A stretch of 64,000 nucleotides of DNA from Peribacillus simplex (GCF_030123325.1 NZ_CP126106.1:1578001-1642000); one strand, 5' to 3'. Shown: positions 34,698-44,578, counted from the first letter of the stretch. The notes: generated by a model from the letters alone, not told the origin. A program made the numbers and translations.

Positions 34698-35573
34698 ATG
34701 GTTACCAGTATGACGGGCTATGGAAGAGAAGAAGCGGAAAACGAACAGGTCAAGGTCTTTGCCGAAATTAAGACCGTGAACCATCGTTTTTGTGAATATA
34801 CGATTCGGATGCCGCGCCAGCTTTTGGTTTTGGAAGAAAAGGTGAAGAAGAAGGCGAATCAATACATAAGAAGGGGACGGGTGGAAATCTTCATTACAGT
34901 GGAAGGTGAGAGCCTGGTTTCCAAAAAGGTGAAGATCGATTGGGATCTTGCGGATCAGTATGTTGGATTGATGGACGAAGTCAAGGGAAAATACAACCTG
35001 GAAAGTTCCATTACATTACAGGATATGCTGCAACTTGAATCGGTTTTCATAACGGAAGAAGTACCTGCGGTTCCTGCCGATTTGGAATCCCTGTTATTGA
35101 ATGCCGTCACTGGGGCATTGGAAAATCTGAAAAAAATGCGGAATCTGGAAGGTCAGGAACTGGCCTTGGACATGAGTCGCCAGCTGAAAAAGTTTGGGGA
35201 GATTGTAGCAGGGGTCAAAATGCATGCACCTTCAGTCGTCGAGAAATATAAAGCCCGGTTGGAAACCAAACTTGCCGAGTTGACTGAAGGATTGATTGAA
35301 GATAGCCGTATTGTGACAGAAGCGGCCATTTTTGCCGATAAATGTGATATAAATGAAGAACTGACCAGACTCGATAGCCATGTACAGCAATTTTCAAGGA
35401 CGCTTACCCACAGTGAACCAATTGGAAGAAAACTTGACTTCCTTGTCCAGGAAATGAACAGGGAAGTCAATACGATTGGCTCAAAGGCAAATGATTCGTC
35501 CATTACCAAAGAAGTGGTGGAAATGAAAAGTCTTCTTGAAAAATTAAAGGAACAGGTTCAAAATATCGAGTAG
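34698..35573 (+). CDS. yloC: YicC family endoribonuclease YloC
   Basis: A 291-residue protein with YicC N-terminal and DUF1732 C-terminal domains. It begins MVTSMTGYGREEAE, the family signature, and ends with SxITKEVVEMKSLLEKLKEQVQNIE. E. coli YicC is an endoribonuclease; the Bacillus role is less clear. ATG 34698 matches relatives and has AGGATG upstream; the frame is open to 34647 but the extra residues are not conserved. It leads the remA-gmk-rpoZ group. Confidence 0.9.
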   Translation: MVTSMTGYGREEAENEQVKVFAEIKTVNHRFCEYTIRMPRQLLVLEEKVKKKANQYIRRGRVEIFITVEGESLVSKKVKIDWDLADQYVGLMDEVKGKYNLESSITLQDMLQLESVFITEEVPAVPADLESLLLNAVTGALENLKKMRNLEGQELALDMSRQLKKFGEIVAGVKMHAPSVVEKYKARLETKLAELTEGLIEDSRIVTEAAIFADKCDINEELTRLDSHVQQFSRTLTHSEPIGRKLDFLVQEMNREVNTIGSKANDSSITKEVVEMKSLLEKLKEQVQNIE

Positions 35574-35626
35574 TCGGTTTATGATGAACCTAACAAGGTG
35601 ACAATAGATATGAATGGGGGACAAAA

Positions 35627-35890
35627 ATGTCAATTAAGCTCATTAATATTGGTTTTGGAAATATCGTTTCCGCAAACCGGATCGTATCCATCGTGAGCCC
35701 TGAATCGGCTCCGATCAAAAGGATCATCCAAGACGCCCGTGACCGCGGATCCTTAATAGATGCTACATATGGTAGAAGAACCAGGGCCGTAATAATTACA
35801 GACAGCGACCATGTTATCTTATCTGCCGTTCAACCGGAAACGGTTGCTGCACGGCTCCAAGACAGAGATGACAGCGTAGAAGAGGGGTAA
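35627..35890 (+). CDS. remA: Extracellular matrix regulator RemA (DUF370)
   Basis: An 87-residue DNA-binding protein that forms large ring oligomers and activates matrix and osmoprotection genes in B. subtilis. The sequence MSIKLINIGFGNIVSANRIVSIVSPESAPIKR is nearly the same as the known protein, as is the RDRG...DATYGRRTRAV segment. It stands between yloC and gmk as in most Bacilli. Confidence 0.94.
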   Translation: MSIKLINIGFGNIVSANRIVSIVSPESAPIKRIIQDARDRGSLIDATYGRRTRAVIITDSDHVILSAVQPETVAARLQDRDDSVEEG

Positions 35891-35900
35891 CTGAAACAAT

Positions 35901-36515
35901 ATGAGAGAAAAAGGTTTATTAATCGTTTTGTCCGGTCCATCCGGTGTTGGTAAAGGAACTGTAAGGAAGGCGATTTTTTCTCAGCCAGGAACGGCATTCG
36001 AATATTCAATTTCGATGACGACACGGCTGCCTCGCCATGGTGAAGTGGACGGAGTGGACTATTTCTTCAAAAAACGCGAGGAATTCGAAGCACTTATCAA
36101 AGAAGGAAAATTGCTGGAATATGCTGAGTTCGTCGGTAATTATTATGGAACACCCGTGGATTATGTCCGTGAAACAATCGATTCCGGAAAAGATGTATTT
36201 CTGGAAATAGAAGTTCAAGGAGCTAAACAGGTCCGGGAGAAATTCCCTGAAGGACTTTTCATTTTCCTTGCTCCTCCGAGTTTGACTGAACTCGAAAGCC
36301 GCATCGTTACTCGCGGAACCGAGACGGAGGAAGCGATAAAAGGACGGATGAAGGTGGCTAAGGAAGAAATAGAACTTATGGATCTATACGATTATGTTGT
36401 AGAAAATGATCATGTGGATGCCGCATGTGCGCGAATTAATGCAATTGTAATTGCCGAGCATTGCCGTCGGGAAAGAGTTGCTGTTTTATATAAAAAAATG
36501 TTGGAGGCGGAATAA
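35901..36515 (+). CDS. gmk: Guanylate kinase
   Basis: A 204-residue cytoplasmic kinase phosphorylating GMP to GDP with ATP. The P-loop is SGPSGVGKGT (11-20), and the GMP-binding region contains SMTTRLPRHGEVDGVDYFF. It begins 10 bp after remA and is followed 3 bp later by rpoZ, so the set is one transcription unit. Confidence 0.95.
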   Translation: MREKGLLIVLSGPSGVGKGTVRKAIFSQPGTAFEYSISMTTRLPRHGEVDGVDYFFKKREEFEALIKEGKLLEYAEFVGNYYGTPVDYVRETIDSGKDVFLEIEVQGAKQVREKFPEGLFIFLAPPSLTELESRIVTRGTETEEAIKGRMKVAKEEIELMDLYDYVVENDHVDAACARINAIVIAEHCRRERVAVLYKKMLEAE

Positions 36516-36518
36516 ATT

Positions 36519-36722
36519 ATGTTATATCCATCAATTGATTCTCTATTACTTAAAATCGATTCTAAATACTCACTTGTATCAGTGGCGGCTAAGCGCGCCA
36601 GGGAAATGCAAATTAAAGATAATTGCCTCGTAAAACCAGTTTCCCATAAAGCGGTAGGTCGTGCCCTTGAAGAAATTCATTCCGGTAAATTGACTTATGA
36701 TAATTCTTACGAGGAAAACTAA
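36519..36722 (+). CDS. rpoZ: RNA polymerase omega subunit
   Basis: A 67-residue omega subunit that assists assembly of the beta' subunit. Conserved residues are in MLYPSIDSLL, KYSLVSVAAKRARE and the KPVSHKAVGRALEEI segment. It starts 3 bp after gmk; GGAGGCGG precedes the ATG. Confidence 0.95.
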   Translation: MLYPSIDSLLLKIDSKYSLVSVAAKRAREMQIKDNCLVKPVSHKAVGRALEEIHSGKLTYDNSYEEN

Positions 36723-36744
36723 GAGAACACATAGCTTGACCTAT

Positions 36745-36840
36745 CGGGCCTGACACCCTAAAGCAAACAGGAGCGTTACATTTGGAAAGTGCTTCCTTCC
36801 TGCGGCCAAGGTGTCAGGCCTGTTTGTTTTGATTTTTTTA
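36745..36840 (+). repeat. Long inverted repeat with two alternative pairings after rpoZ
   Basis: GGCCTGACACC (36747-36757) is exactly complementary to GGTGTCAGGCC (36810-36820). A second pair, CAAACAGG (36764-36771) and CCTGTTTG (36819-36826), shares bases with the first right arm, so the two cannot form fully together. TTTTGATTTTTTTA follows. It may act as terminator for rpoZ, as an attenuator for coaBC, or be a dispersed palindromic element. Confidence 0.6.
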
Positions 36841-36977
36841 AGGGTAACCAAAGTCAATGAGTAAATCAGGAAAGATGGAAGTCTGGGGAATCCATATGTT
36901 ATTGCGCATTTCAAATGAAATTTCTACGGTTTTCCGTCATAATTAAAAAATAGAATGTTTAGTTAGGGGAAATTTGC

Positions 36978-38186
36978 ATGCTTATCGATAAAAAAGTACT
37001 TCTTTGTGTCACCGGCGGGATTGCTGTATATAAGGCTGCTGCCCTGACAAGTAAATTAACTCAGGAAGGTGCGCATGTAAAAGTGATCATGAGTGAATCG
37101 GCCCGTAAGTTCGTGACGCCGCTCACCTTTCAGGCACTTTCGAGAAATGATGTTTTTACAGATACTTTTGATGAGAAGGATTCTTCAGTCATTGCCCATA
37201 TCGACTTGGCTGATTGGGCTGATATCATCCTGTTGGCCCCAGCTACAGCCAATGTCATTGGCAAGGTAGCCAATGGAATCGCGGATGATATGATCACGAC
37301 CACGCTACTGGCAACGGAAGCCCCTGTTTGGGTTGCACCGGCAATGAACGTGCACATGTACGCCCATCCAGCGGTTCAGAAAAATATGGAGACACTTCGG
37401 TCGTTTGGATATCAATTCATTGAACCGGGTGAAGGGTATTTGGCCTGCGGTTATGTCGGAAAAGGGCGATTGGAGGAACCGGAAACAATCGTAGAACACC
37501 TTAATCGATATTTCGGTGAACGCAAATCACAGAAACAGCCTCTTAAAGGAAAGAAATATTTGATAACGGCAGGACCGACTCGTGAAGCGATTGATCCGGT
37601 GCGTTACGTGACGAATCATTCCAGCGGCAAAATGGGCTATGCCCTAGCCGAAGAGGCAATTGAAATGGGTGCTGAAGTGACATTGATTACTGGCCCCGTG
37701 AACTTGACGCCACCTTTCAAGGCTAGGGTAATACCAGTGGAATCTGCAGCGGATATGTATGATGCGGTATTCGAACAGTTCGGTTCCAGTGACGTCGTAA
37801 TCATGACGGCTGCAGTTGCGGACTATAAACCAAAGATTTATCATGCTCAAAAGATGAAAAAGCAGCCAGGGGAAAATGTGATTGAATTTGAACGGACAAA
37901 GGATATCCTTAAGGAACTCGGTGAAAATAAAACTCATCAGATCTTGGTAGGTTTTGCGGCTGAAACGAACAACGTTGAAGAATACGCAAGAGGAAAATTA
38001 GTCAAAAAGAATGCAGATATGATCGTTGCCAATAATGTTACCGTCGCGGGGGCAGGATTTGGAACGGATACGAACATCGTGACCATTTACGATAAAGATG
38101 GAAGTGCGACCGAACTTCCAAAAATGAGTAAAGCGGATATAGCTAAAAGCATCCTGGCAGAAGTATCCCGCATGCAAAAGGAATGA
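36978..38186 (+). CDS. coaBC: Bifunctional CoaBC: phosphopantothenoylcysteine decarboxylase/synthase
   Basis: A 402-residue fusion for coenzyme A synthesis. The N-terminal CoaC flavoprotein has the catalytic His74 in IAHIDLADWAD, the APATANVIGKVANGIADD motif and Cys in YLACGYVGKGR. The C-terminal CoaB domain starts near 186 (KGKKYLITAGPTREAIDPVR) and carries NHSSGKMG. CoaB adds cysteine to phosphopantothenate using CTP, and CoaC decarboxylates the product. AGGGGA precedes the ATG. priA follows 6 bp later. Confidence 0.95.
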   Translation: MLIDKKVLLCVTGGIAVYKAAALTSKLTQEGAHVKVIMSESARKFVTPLTFQALSRNDVFTDTFDEKDSSVIAHIDLADWADIILLAPATANVIGKVANGIADDMITTTLLATEAPVWVAPAMNVHMYAHPAVQKNMETLRSFGYQFIEPGEGYLACGYVGKGRLEEPETIVEHLNRYFGERKSQKQPLKGKKYLITAGPTREAIDPVRYVTNHSSGKMGYALAEEAIEMGAEVTLITGPVNLTPPFKARVIPVESAADMYDAVFEQFGSSDVVIMTAAVADYKPKIYHAQKMKKQPGENVIEFERTKDILKELGENKTHQILVGFAAETNNVEEYARGKLVKKNADMIVANNVTVAGAGFGTDTNIVTIYDKDGSATELPKMSKADIAKSILAEVSRMQKE

Positions 38187-38192
38187 TGTCTT

Positions 38193-40604
38193 ATGGATAT
38201 AGCATCCGTCATCGTGGATGTACCTGCTAAACAAACGGATCGAGAATTCGACTATCGCATACCTGAAAAGTGGAACCAAGTCATCAAGCCCGGAATGCGA
38301 GTCATCGTCCCATTCGGTCCAAGAATGGTGCAGGGATTCGTCACAGGCTTAAAAGTTAAAAGCGAATTTGCGAAATTACGCAATATAAAGGAACCGATGG
38401 ATTTGGAGCCCGTCCTTAATGATGAATTGCTGCAGCTTGGTGACTGGTTGACCAAAGAGGCGATGTGTTTTAAAATTTCAGCGCTGCAGGCCATGCTTCC
38501 GGCAGCGATGAAAGCAAAGTATGAAAAAGTTATTAAAGTCGTTGAAGATAAAAAGGATCAGCTTCCTCTCTTCATTCAAAACTTTTTTGGGAAAAATGAT
38601 TCAATATCTTGGAAAGACGTGATTGAAGGGGAGAACGCCTCCCTCTTCCAAAAGGAAATGCAAAATGGCAATCTTGAGCTTGTATATAATGTGAAAAACC
38701 GACTAAATAAGAAGACGGTCCGTGTCATTAAATCTTTGCTATCCCCTAAGGAACTGAAAGAAATGGCATCAGCCATGTCCAGCCATGCAAAAAAACAGCA
38801 GGAACTCCTTCAATACTTTATTGAACATCAAGAACCCATTCCGTTAAAGGAATTGCTTGAATTGATAAACACATCAAGCGGTACTGTCAAATCCCTAGTG
38901 TCAAAAGGGGCTTTGGCCGAAATGGATCAAGAAATATACCGTAATCCGTATGAAAACCGTGTGTTCGAAAAATCCACACCCTTTACACTAACAGCTGAAC
39001 AAACAGCTGCCTTGAAGCCCATCAACGAGAAGATACATCATGATGAACATGATGTCTTTCTTTTATATGGTGTAACCGGCAGCGGGAAGACGGAAGTGTA
39101 TCTACAGGCAATTGCCTCTGTCATTGAAAAAGGAAAGGAAGCCATCATGCTTGTACCTGAAATCTCCTTAACGCCACAGACGGTGAAGCGGTTTAAGGAA
39201 CGATTTGGTGAGCAGGTAGCTGTCATGCATAGCGGTTTATCCGTAGGTGAAAAATATGATGAATGGCGGAAAATTCATCGTAAGGAAGTTAAAGTGGTGG
39301 TGGGGGCGCGTTCAGCCGTGTTTGCTCCTTTTGAAAACCTGGGGCTGGTCATCATTGATGAAGAACATGAATCCAGTTATAAGCAAGAAGAAACACCAAG
39401 GTACCACGCCAGGGATGTTGCCATTGAAAGAGCAAAATCATATAGGTGCCCGGTAATTCTTGGCAGCGCCACACCTACACTTGAATCTTTTGCGCGTGCC
39501 AAGAAAAACGTCTATAAATTATTGACCCTTAGCCAGAGGATGAATGAAAATGCGTTGCCAGCAGTGGATATTGTAGATATGAGGGAAGAACTAAGAACGG
39601 GAAATCGTTCCATGTTTTCGGAGCTGCTCTTTACCAAGCTGAAAGACCGGCTTGAGAAGGGGGAGCAAACAGTCCTGATGCTAAATAAAAGGGGACATTC
39701 TTCCTTTGTGATGTGCCGAAGCTGCGGATTGGTCATCAACTGCCCTAATTGTGACATTTCACTCACTTATCATCGCTTTAATGATATAATGAAATGCCAT
39801 TATTGTGGGTTTGAAGAGGGAATGCCTTCCGTTTGCCCCGAATGTGAAAGTGAGCATATAAGGTTCTTCGGTACAGGCACTCAAAAGGTTGAAGAAGAGC
39901 TAGCAAAAATCCTCCCTGAAGCACGGGTCATACGAATGGATGTTGACACGACGAGCAAGAAAGGTTCACATGAGCGGTTGCTGAATGCCTTTGGTGAAGG
40001 GAAGGCAGATATATTGCTAGGGACCCAAATGATAGCCAAGGGCCTTGATTTTCCTAATATCACTCTTGTTGGAGTCCTATCAGCCGATACGATGCTACAT
40101 CTGCCTGATTTCCGTTCTTCTGAAAAGACATTCCAGCTGCTGACACAGGTAAGCGGAAGGGCGGGACGTCATCAGCTTCCGGGAGAAGTGGTCATCCAAA
40201 CCTATACGCCTGAGCACTACAGCATCGAGCTTTCTGCCTTACAGGATTTTGATGCTTTTTATGAACGGGAGATGCATCTAAGGAGGCAAAGTCATTACCC
40301 TCCCTATTATTATGTTGTCCTTATAACCGTTTCACATGAAGACTTAATGAAGACGGTCAGTGTTACTGAAAAAATCACCAATTATTTAGGCTCACGATTG
40401 AATCGGGATTCTATCGTACTAGGTCCGGTTGCTTCGCCCATTAGTCGAATCAACAATAGATATCGCTATCAATGTCTGATAAAATACAAACGAGAGCCGG
40501 ACCTTAATCAGCATCTGCGCACACTTTTGGAGCATTACCAAAAAGAAACCGCTCAAAATCATCTGCAGATTTCAATAGATTTAAATCCACAGATCATGAT
40601 GTAA
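38193..40604 (+). CDS. priA: Primosomal protein N' (PriA helicase)
   Basis: An 803-residue 3'-5' DNA helicase that reloads the replisome at collapsed forks. The N-terminal 3'BD domain binds the nascent strand end. Walker A is GVTGSGKTEVY, Walker B is IIDEEHESSYK, and zinc ligands appear in CRSCGLVINCPNC, CHYCGF and CPEC. The helicase C-terminal motif QVSGRAGRH is present. It sits between coaBC and def. Confidence 0.95.
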   Translation: MDIASVIVDVPAKQTDREFDYRIPEKWNQVIKPGMRVIVPFGPRMVQGFVTGLKVKSEFAKLRNIKEPMDLEPVLNDELLQLGDWLTKEAMCFKISALQAMLPAAMKAKYEKVIKVVEDKKDQLPLFIQNFFGKNDSISWKDVIEGENASLFQKEMQNGNLELVYNVKNRLNKKTVRVIKSLLSPKELKEMASAMSSHAKKQQELLQYFIEHQEPIPLKELLELINTSSGTVKSLVSKGALAEMDQEIYRNPYENRVFEKSTPFTLTAEQTAALKPINEKIHHDEHDVFLLYGVTGSGKTEVYLQAIASVIEKGKEAIMLVPEISLTPQTVKRFKERFGEQVAVMHSGLSVGEKYDEWRKIHRKEVKVVVGARSAVFAPFENLGLVIIDEEHESSYKQEETPRYHARDVAIERAKSYRCPVILGSATPTLESFARAKKNVYKLLTLSQRMNENALPAVDIVDMREELRTGNRSMFSELLFTKLKDRLEKGEQTVLMLNKRGHSSFVMCRSCGLVINCPNCDISLTYHRFNDIMKCHYCGFEEGMPSVCPECESEHIRFFGTGTQKVEEELAKILPEARVIRMDVDTTSKKGSHERLLNAFGEGKADILLGTQMIAKGLDFPNITLVGVLSADTMLHLPDFRSSEKTFQLLTQVSGRAGRHQLPGEVVIQTYTPEHYSIELSALQDFDAFYEREMHLRRQSHYPPYYYVVLITVSHEDLMKTVSVTEKITNYLGSRLNRDSIVLGPVASPISRINNRYRYQCLIKYKREPDLNQHLRTLLEHYQKETAQNHLQISIDLNPQIMM

Positions 40605-40699
40605 TTGTTTGAGAGATGGATGATTACCGCGAGCTGTTAAAGCTTGCGTTTTTATATAATGAAGTGTTGTTTTTCATATCTAGGAGGGTACCTTTAATT

Positions 40700-41185
40700 T
40701 TGGCTATTTTACCGATTGTCTTGTTTCCTGAAAAAATTTTACAACAAAAATGCGATAAAGTAACAAGTTTTGATAAAAAGTTGGCAAAGCTGTTAAATAA
40801 TATGTATGAAACGATGGTGGAGGCGGATGGCGTTGGACTTGCAGCACCTCAGGTTGGCGTGAAAAAGCAAGTGGCCGTCGTTGAAATAGAGGAAGGATCA
40901 GGAGCAATCGAACTGATTAATCCGGAAGTGCTGGAAATGGAAGGCGAACAGACAGGTGTTGAAGGATGCTTGAGCTTCCCGAGTTTATATGGCGAAGTAT
41001 CGCGTCCATACCGTGTCAAAGTCCGGGCACAAGACCGAAAAGGATCTTTTTTCGAGATAGAAGCTGAGGATTTCCTCGCGAGGGCCCTTCAGCACGAAAT
41101 TGATCATCTGCAAGGAGTTTTATTTACAAGTAAGGTTTCCCGGTATATTACGGAAGAAGAGTTAGAAAGGTTTGGGGAAGAATGA
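40700..41185 (+). CDS. def: Peptide deformylase
   Basis: A 161-residue metalloenzyme that removes the formyl group from nascent proteins. All three motifs are present: GVGLAAPQ, EGCLSFP (metal Cys) and QHEIDH (two metal His and catalytic Glu). The start is taken as TTG 40700 (MAILPIVLFPEKIL), which aligns with relatives and has TAGGAGGG about 11 bp upstream. The frame is open to 40616, but those extra 28 residues are not conserved and lie before the ribosome-binding site. Overlaps fmt by 4 bp. Confidence 0.93.
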   Translation: MAILPIVLFPEKILQQKCDKVTSFDKKLAKLLNNMYETMVEADGVGLAAPQVGVKKQVAVVEIEEGSGAIELINPEVLEMEGEQTGVEGCLSFPSLYGEVSRPYRVKVRAQDRKGSFFEIEAEDFLARALQHEIDHLQGVLFTSKVSRYITEEELERFGEE

Positions 41186-42141
41186 CAAAAATTATATTTA
41201 TGGGTACGCCGGACTTTTCAGTGCCGGTATTGAGAAGAATCATTGATGAAGGGTATGATGTGATCGCTGTGGTCACACAGCCCGATCGTCCAGTAGGCCG
41301 CAAAAAGGTGCTGACACCGCCGCCAGTTAAGGTCGAAGCCGAAAAGCAGGGGATTCCCGTTTATCAGCCCGAAAAGATCCGTGAAAAAGAAGAACTTGAA
41401 AAAATCATAGCATTGAATCCTGACTTAGTGGTGACGGCTGCTTTCGGTCAAATCCTTCCGAATGAATTGCTGGATGCCCCTAGGTACGGATGTATTAATG
41501 TACATGCCTCCCTGCTCCCTGAACTGCGTGGAGGGGCGCCAATTCATTATTCCATTTTACAAGGGAAAGAAAAGACGGGAATAACCATCATGTATATGGC
41601 GGAAAAATTGGATGCCGGTGATATATTGACTCAGGCGGAAGTTATTATAGAAGAAGAAGACAATGTAGGTACACTGCATGATAAATTAAGCAAGATAGGG
41701 TCGGATTTACTTGCAGAGACGCTTCCGAAACTTATAAATCAGGAGTTACAGGCGATCAAGCAGGATGAGGCAAAAGCGTCTTTTGCGCCAAACATAAAAC
41801 GGTCTGAGGAAAAAATTGACTGGTCGAAATCAGGGGAAGACATCTATAACCATGTACGTGGCATGAATCCCTGGCCTGTTGCTTATACAACCTTAGACGG
41901 GGCCATTTTGAAAATTTGGCAGGTAAAGAAACTTGAAGATGGCAATCAGGCAGTGCCGGGCACGGTCATTGATGTACAAAGTGATGGTTTCATCGTTTCG
42001 ACAGGCAATGAGACGGCAATACTAGTTACAGAACTGCAGCCTTCAGGGAAGAAAAAAATGCCGGCGAAAGATTATTTGCGCGGAGCCGGATCGTTCATTA
42101 AAGCAGGCATGAAGTTAGGAGAACAGAATGAAGCAAACTAA
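41182..42141 (+). CDS. fmt: Methionyl-tRNA formyltransferase
   Basis: A 319-residue enzyme that formylates initiator Met-tRNA using 10-formyl-THF, partner of the preceding deformylase. The catalytic and folate motifs are INVHASLLPELRGGAPIH and the N-terminal MGTPDFSVPVL. The C-terminal OB-like domain binds tRNA. It starts within the def stop (ATGA) and its last 14 bp overlap rsmB. Confidence 0.95.
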   Translation: MTKIIFMGTPDFSVPVLRRIIDEGYDVIAVVTQPDRPVGRKKVLTPPPVKVEAEKQGIPVYQPEKIREKEELEKIIALNPDLVVTAAFGQILPNELLDAPRYGCINVHASLLPELRGGAPIHYSILQGKEKTGITIMYMAEKLDAGDILTQAEVIIEEEDNVGTLHDKLSKIGSDLLAETLPKLINQELQAIKQDEAKASFAPNIKRSEEKIDWSKSGEDIYNHVRGMNPWPVAYTTLDGAILKIWQVKKLEDGNQAVPGTVIDVQSDGFIVSTGNETAILVTELQPSGKKKMPAKDYLRGAGSFIKAGMKLGEQNEAN

Positions 42142-43480
42142 AAAGGGAGTACGTGAAATCGCTCTCGATATCTTGGAATCTGTAGAGAAAAACCAATCCT
42201 ACAGTAACCTATTATTGAACAATTTGATTAAAAAGCACCAGTTATCCGCCGTGGACAGCGGACTGCTTACAGAAATAAGCTACGGTACCATACAGCGGAA
42301 GATGACTTTGGATTATTATTTGAGCCCATATATTAAACAACCGAAAAAAACGCAAAGCTGGGTCATCAATTTACTTAGACTTTCCGTTTACCAAATGGTC
42401 TATTTAGATAAAGTGCCTGATCATGCAATCATTTTCGAGGCCGTCGAAATTTCCAAAAAGCGCGGGCATAAAGGTACATCTTCGATGGTAAATGGTGTAC
42501 TTCGTAATATTCAAAGAAATGGTGTTCCTTCTTTAGGTGATATTAAAGATGATCTGGAACGGCTTTCCATAGAAGTAAGTCATCCAATTTGGTTGGTCAA
42601 GCGTTGGGTGGAGCAATTTGGTTATGAAAAGACCAAGGAAATGTGTGAAATCAACTTAACTGCGCCTTTACAGACGGGACGTGTTAATTTAAAGAAGATT
42701 TCACGCCGTGAACTGATCAGCATATTAACGGAAGAAGGATATGATGTTGAAGCAAGTGAAGTCGTTCCCGAAGCAATCGTCAGCTATAAAGGGAATCTTG
42801 CTCATTCAGAAAGCTACAAATTAGGGTATTTATCGATTCAGGACGAGAGCTCAATGCTTGTAGCCCATGCATTAGGCGCGAATGAAAATGATGCTGTACT
42901 CGATTGCTGTGCTGCACCTGGAGGGAAAACGACACATATCGCAGAAGGCTTGACCACTGGACAAGTATATGCGCTCGACCTTCATGAGCATAAGGTCAAG
43001 CTCATAAAAGAGCAGGCTGAGCGCCTAAAACTCAGAAACAATATTAAGACAATGGCCCTTGATAGCAGGAAAGTGCAAGAACACTTTAATAAGGAAGGGT
43101 TTGACAGGGTGCTGATCGATGCACCATGTTCCGGGTTGGGAGTCATGCGCCGGAAGCCTGATGTAAAGTACACTAAAACAAAAGATGATATAATGAAACT
43201 CTCAAGTATACAAAAACAATTATTGGAATCGGCTGCCCCGCTTGTCAAGCAAGGCGGACGGTTAGTATATAGTACCTGTACGGTGGATAAAGAAGAAAAT
43301 GACAAAGTCGCTGCAGCATTTTTGGAAAGCCATCCGGATTTTGAAAGCGATGCAACCTTGTCCACAAGAATGCCTGAAAGCGTTCAGCCATTTATCGAGG
43401 GTCATACGCTGCAAGTTTTTCCGCAATATTTTAGCAGTGACGGATTCTTTATTGCGAGTTTTAGAAAGAAGGTGCTGTAA
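42128..43480 (+). CDS. rsmB: 16S rRNA m5C967 methyltransferase RsmB
   Basis: A 450-residue SAM-dependent methyltransferase. The N-terminal NusB-like domain (about 1-140) is followed by the catalytic domain with the SAM motif DCCAAPGGKTTHIAE, the DAPCSGLGVMRRKPD motif (catalytic Cys region) and the second Cys in STCTVDKEEN. It methylates a cytosine of the 16S decoding region. Overlaps fmt by 14 bp and rlmN by 1 bp. Confidence 0.95.
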   Translation: MKQTKKGVREIALDILESVEKNQSYSNLLLNNLIKKHQLSAVDSGLLTEISYGTIQRKMTLDYYLSPYIKQPKKTQSWVINLLRLSVYQMVYLDKVPDHAIIFEAVEISKKRGHKGTSSMVNGVLRNIQRNGVPSLGDIKDDLERLSIEVSHPIWLVKRWVEQFGYEKTKEMCEINLTAPLQTGRVNLKKISRRELISILTEEGYDVEASEVVPEAIVSYKGNLAHSESYKLGYLSIQDESSMLVAHALGANENDAVLDCCAAPGGKTTHIAEGLTTGQVYALDLHEHKVKLIKEQAERLKLRNNIKTMALDSRKVQEHFNKEGFDRVLIDAPCSGLGVMRRKPDVKYTKTKDDIMKLSSIQKQLLESAAPLVKQGGRLVYSTCTVDKEENDKVAAAFLESHPDFESDATLSTRMPESVQPFIEGHTLQVFPQYFSSDGFFIASFRKKVL

Positions 43481-44574
43481 TGGCAGAAATCACTAAATCA
43501 TCTAGAGTAAGAAAAGACACGACACCAGAAAAACCATCGATCTATTCATTAGAGCTTCACCAAATTAAAGAATGGCTTGTTCAAAATGGAGAGAAGGCAT
43601 TCCGGGCCGATCAAGTTTATGACTGGCTTTATAAAAAGCGTGTCTCCAGTTTTGAAGATATGTCCAACCTTTCGAAAACATTACGGGATAAGCTGGAATC
43701 ACAATTCACCTTCACGACCTTGAAAACTTTGATTCAGCAAACGTCAAATGACGGAACGATGAAGTTTTTATTTGAACTCCATGATGGATATTCGATTGAA
43801 ACGGTGTTGATGCGCCATGAATACGGAAACTCCATTTGCGTGACAACGCAGGTAGGATGTAGAATTGGCTGTACATTCTGTGCATCGACATTAGGCGGTT
43901 TAAAGCGTAATCTTGAATCAGGGGAAATTGTTGCCCAGGTCGTTAAAGTTCAGCAAGCACTTGACGAATCGGAGGAACGTGTTAGTTCCGTCGTTATCAT
44001 GGGAATCGGTGAACCGTTTGATAACTACGATAATATGATGTCATTCTTGAAGAATATAAACCATGAAAAGGGCTTGAACATCGGCGCGCGTCATATTACC
44101 GTTTCCACAAGTGGAATCATTCCTAAAATCTATAAGTTTGCTGAAGAAAGCATGCAAATAAACTTTGCTGTTTCCCTTCATGCACCGAATACGGAATTGA
44201 GAAGTAAATTGATGCCGATCAATAAGGCCTACAAACTTCCAGACTTGATTGAAGCCATCAAATACTATACAGAAAAAACAGGTCGCCGTGTAAGTTTTGA
44301 ATATGGTCTATTCGGTGGCGAAAATGATACAGTGGAGCACGCAGAAGAATTAGCAAGTTTAATAAAAGGGATAAAATGCCATGTTAACTTAATACCGGTT
44401 AACTATGTACCTGAACGCAACTATGTACGTACACCTCGTGACCAAATTTTTGAGTTTGAAAAAACATTGAAGAAGCGCGGCATTAATGTAACGATCCGAA
44501 GGGAACAAGGCAGTGATATTGACGCAGCCTGCGGCCAGCTTCGGGCCAAGGAGCGCAAAGAAGAGACGAGGTGA
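43480..44574 (+). CDS. rlmN: 23S rRNA (adenine-2503-C2) / tRNA methyltransferase RlmN
   Basis: A 364-residue radical SAM enzyme that methylates C2 of A2503 in 23S rRNA and of A37 in some tRNAs. The 4Fe-4S ligands are Cys127, Cys131 and Cys134 in GCRIGCTFCASTLGG; a methylated catalytic Cys lies near the C-terminus in AACGQL. The ATG at 43480 uses the last base of the rsmB stop. A Cfr-type resistance enzyme is less likely given the operon context and chromosomal position. Confidence 0.95.
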   Translation: MAEITKSSRVRKDTTPEKPSIYSLELHQIKEWLVQNGEKAFRADQVYDWLYKKRVSSFEDMSNLSKTLRDKLESQFTFTTLKTLIQQTSNDGTMKFLFELHDGYSIETVLMRHEYGNSICVTTQVGCRIGCTFCASTLGGLKRNLESGEIVAQVVKVQQALDESEERVSSVVIMGIGEPFDNYDNMMSFLKNINHEKGLNIGARHITVSTSGIIPKIYKFAEESMQINFAVSLHAPNTELRSKLMPINKAYKLPDLIEAIKYYTEKTGRRVSFEYGLFGGENDTVEHAEELASLIKGIKCHVNLIPVNYVPERNYVRTPRDQIFEFEKTLKKRGINVTIRREQGSDIDAACGQLRAKERKEETR

Positions 44575-44578
44575 CCCT

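Noticed and set aside
40616..40699. N-terminal extension of def
   Set aside because: The TAGGAGGG ribosome-binding site lies inside it and the residues do not match relatives.
43480..44574. Cfr-type resistance methyltransferase instead of RlmN
   Set aside because: Length, motifs and position between rsmB and prpC fit housekeeping RlmN.
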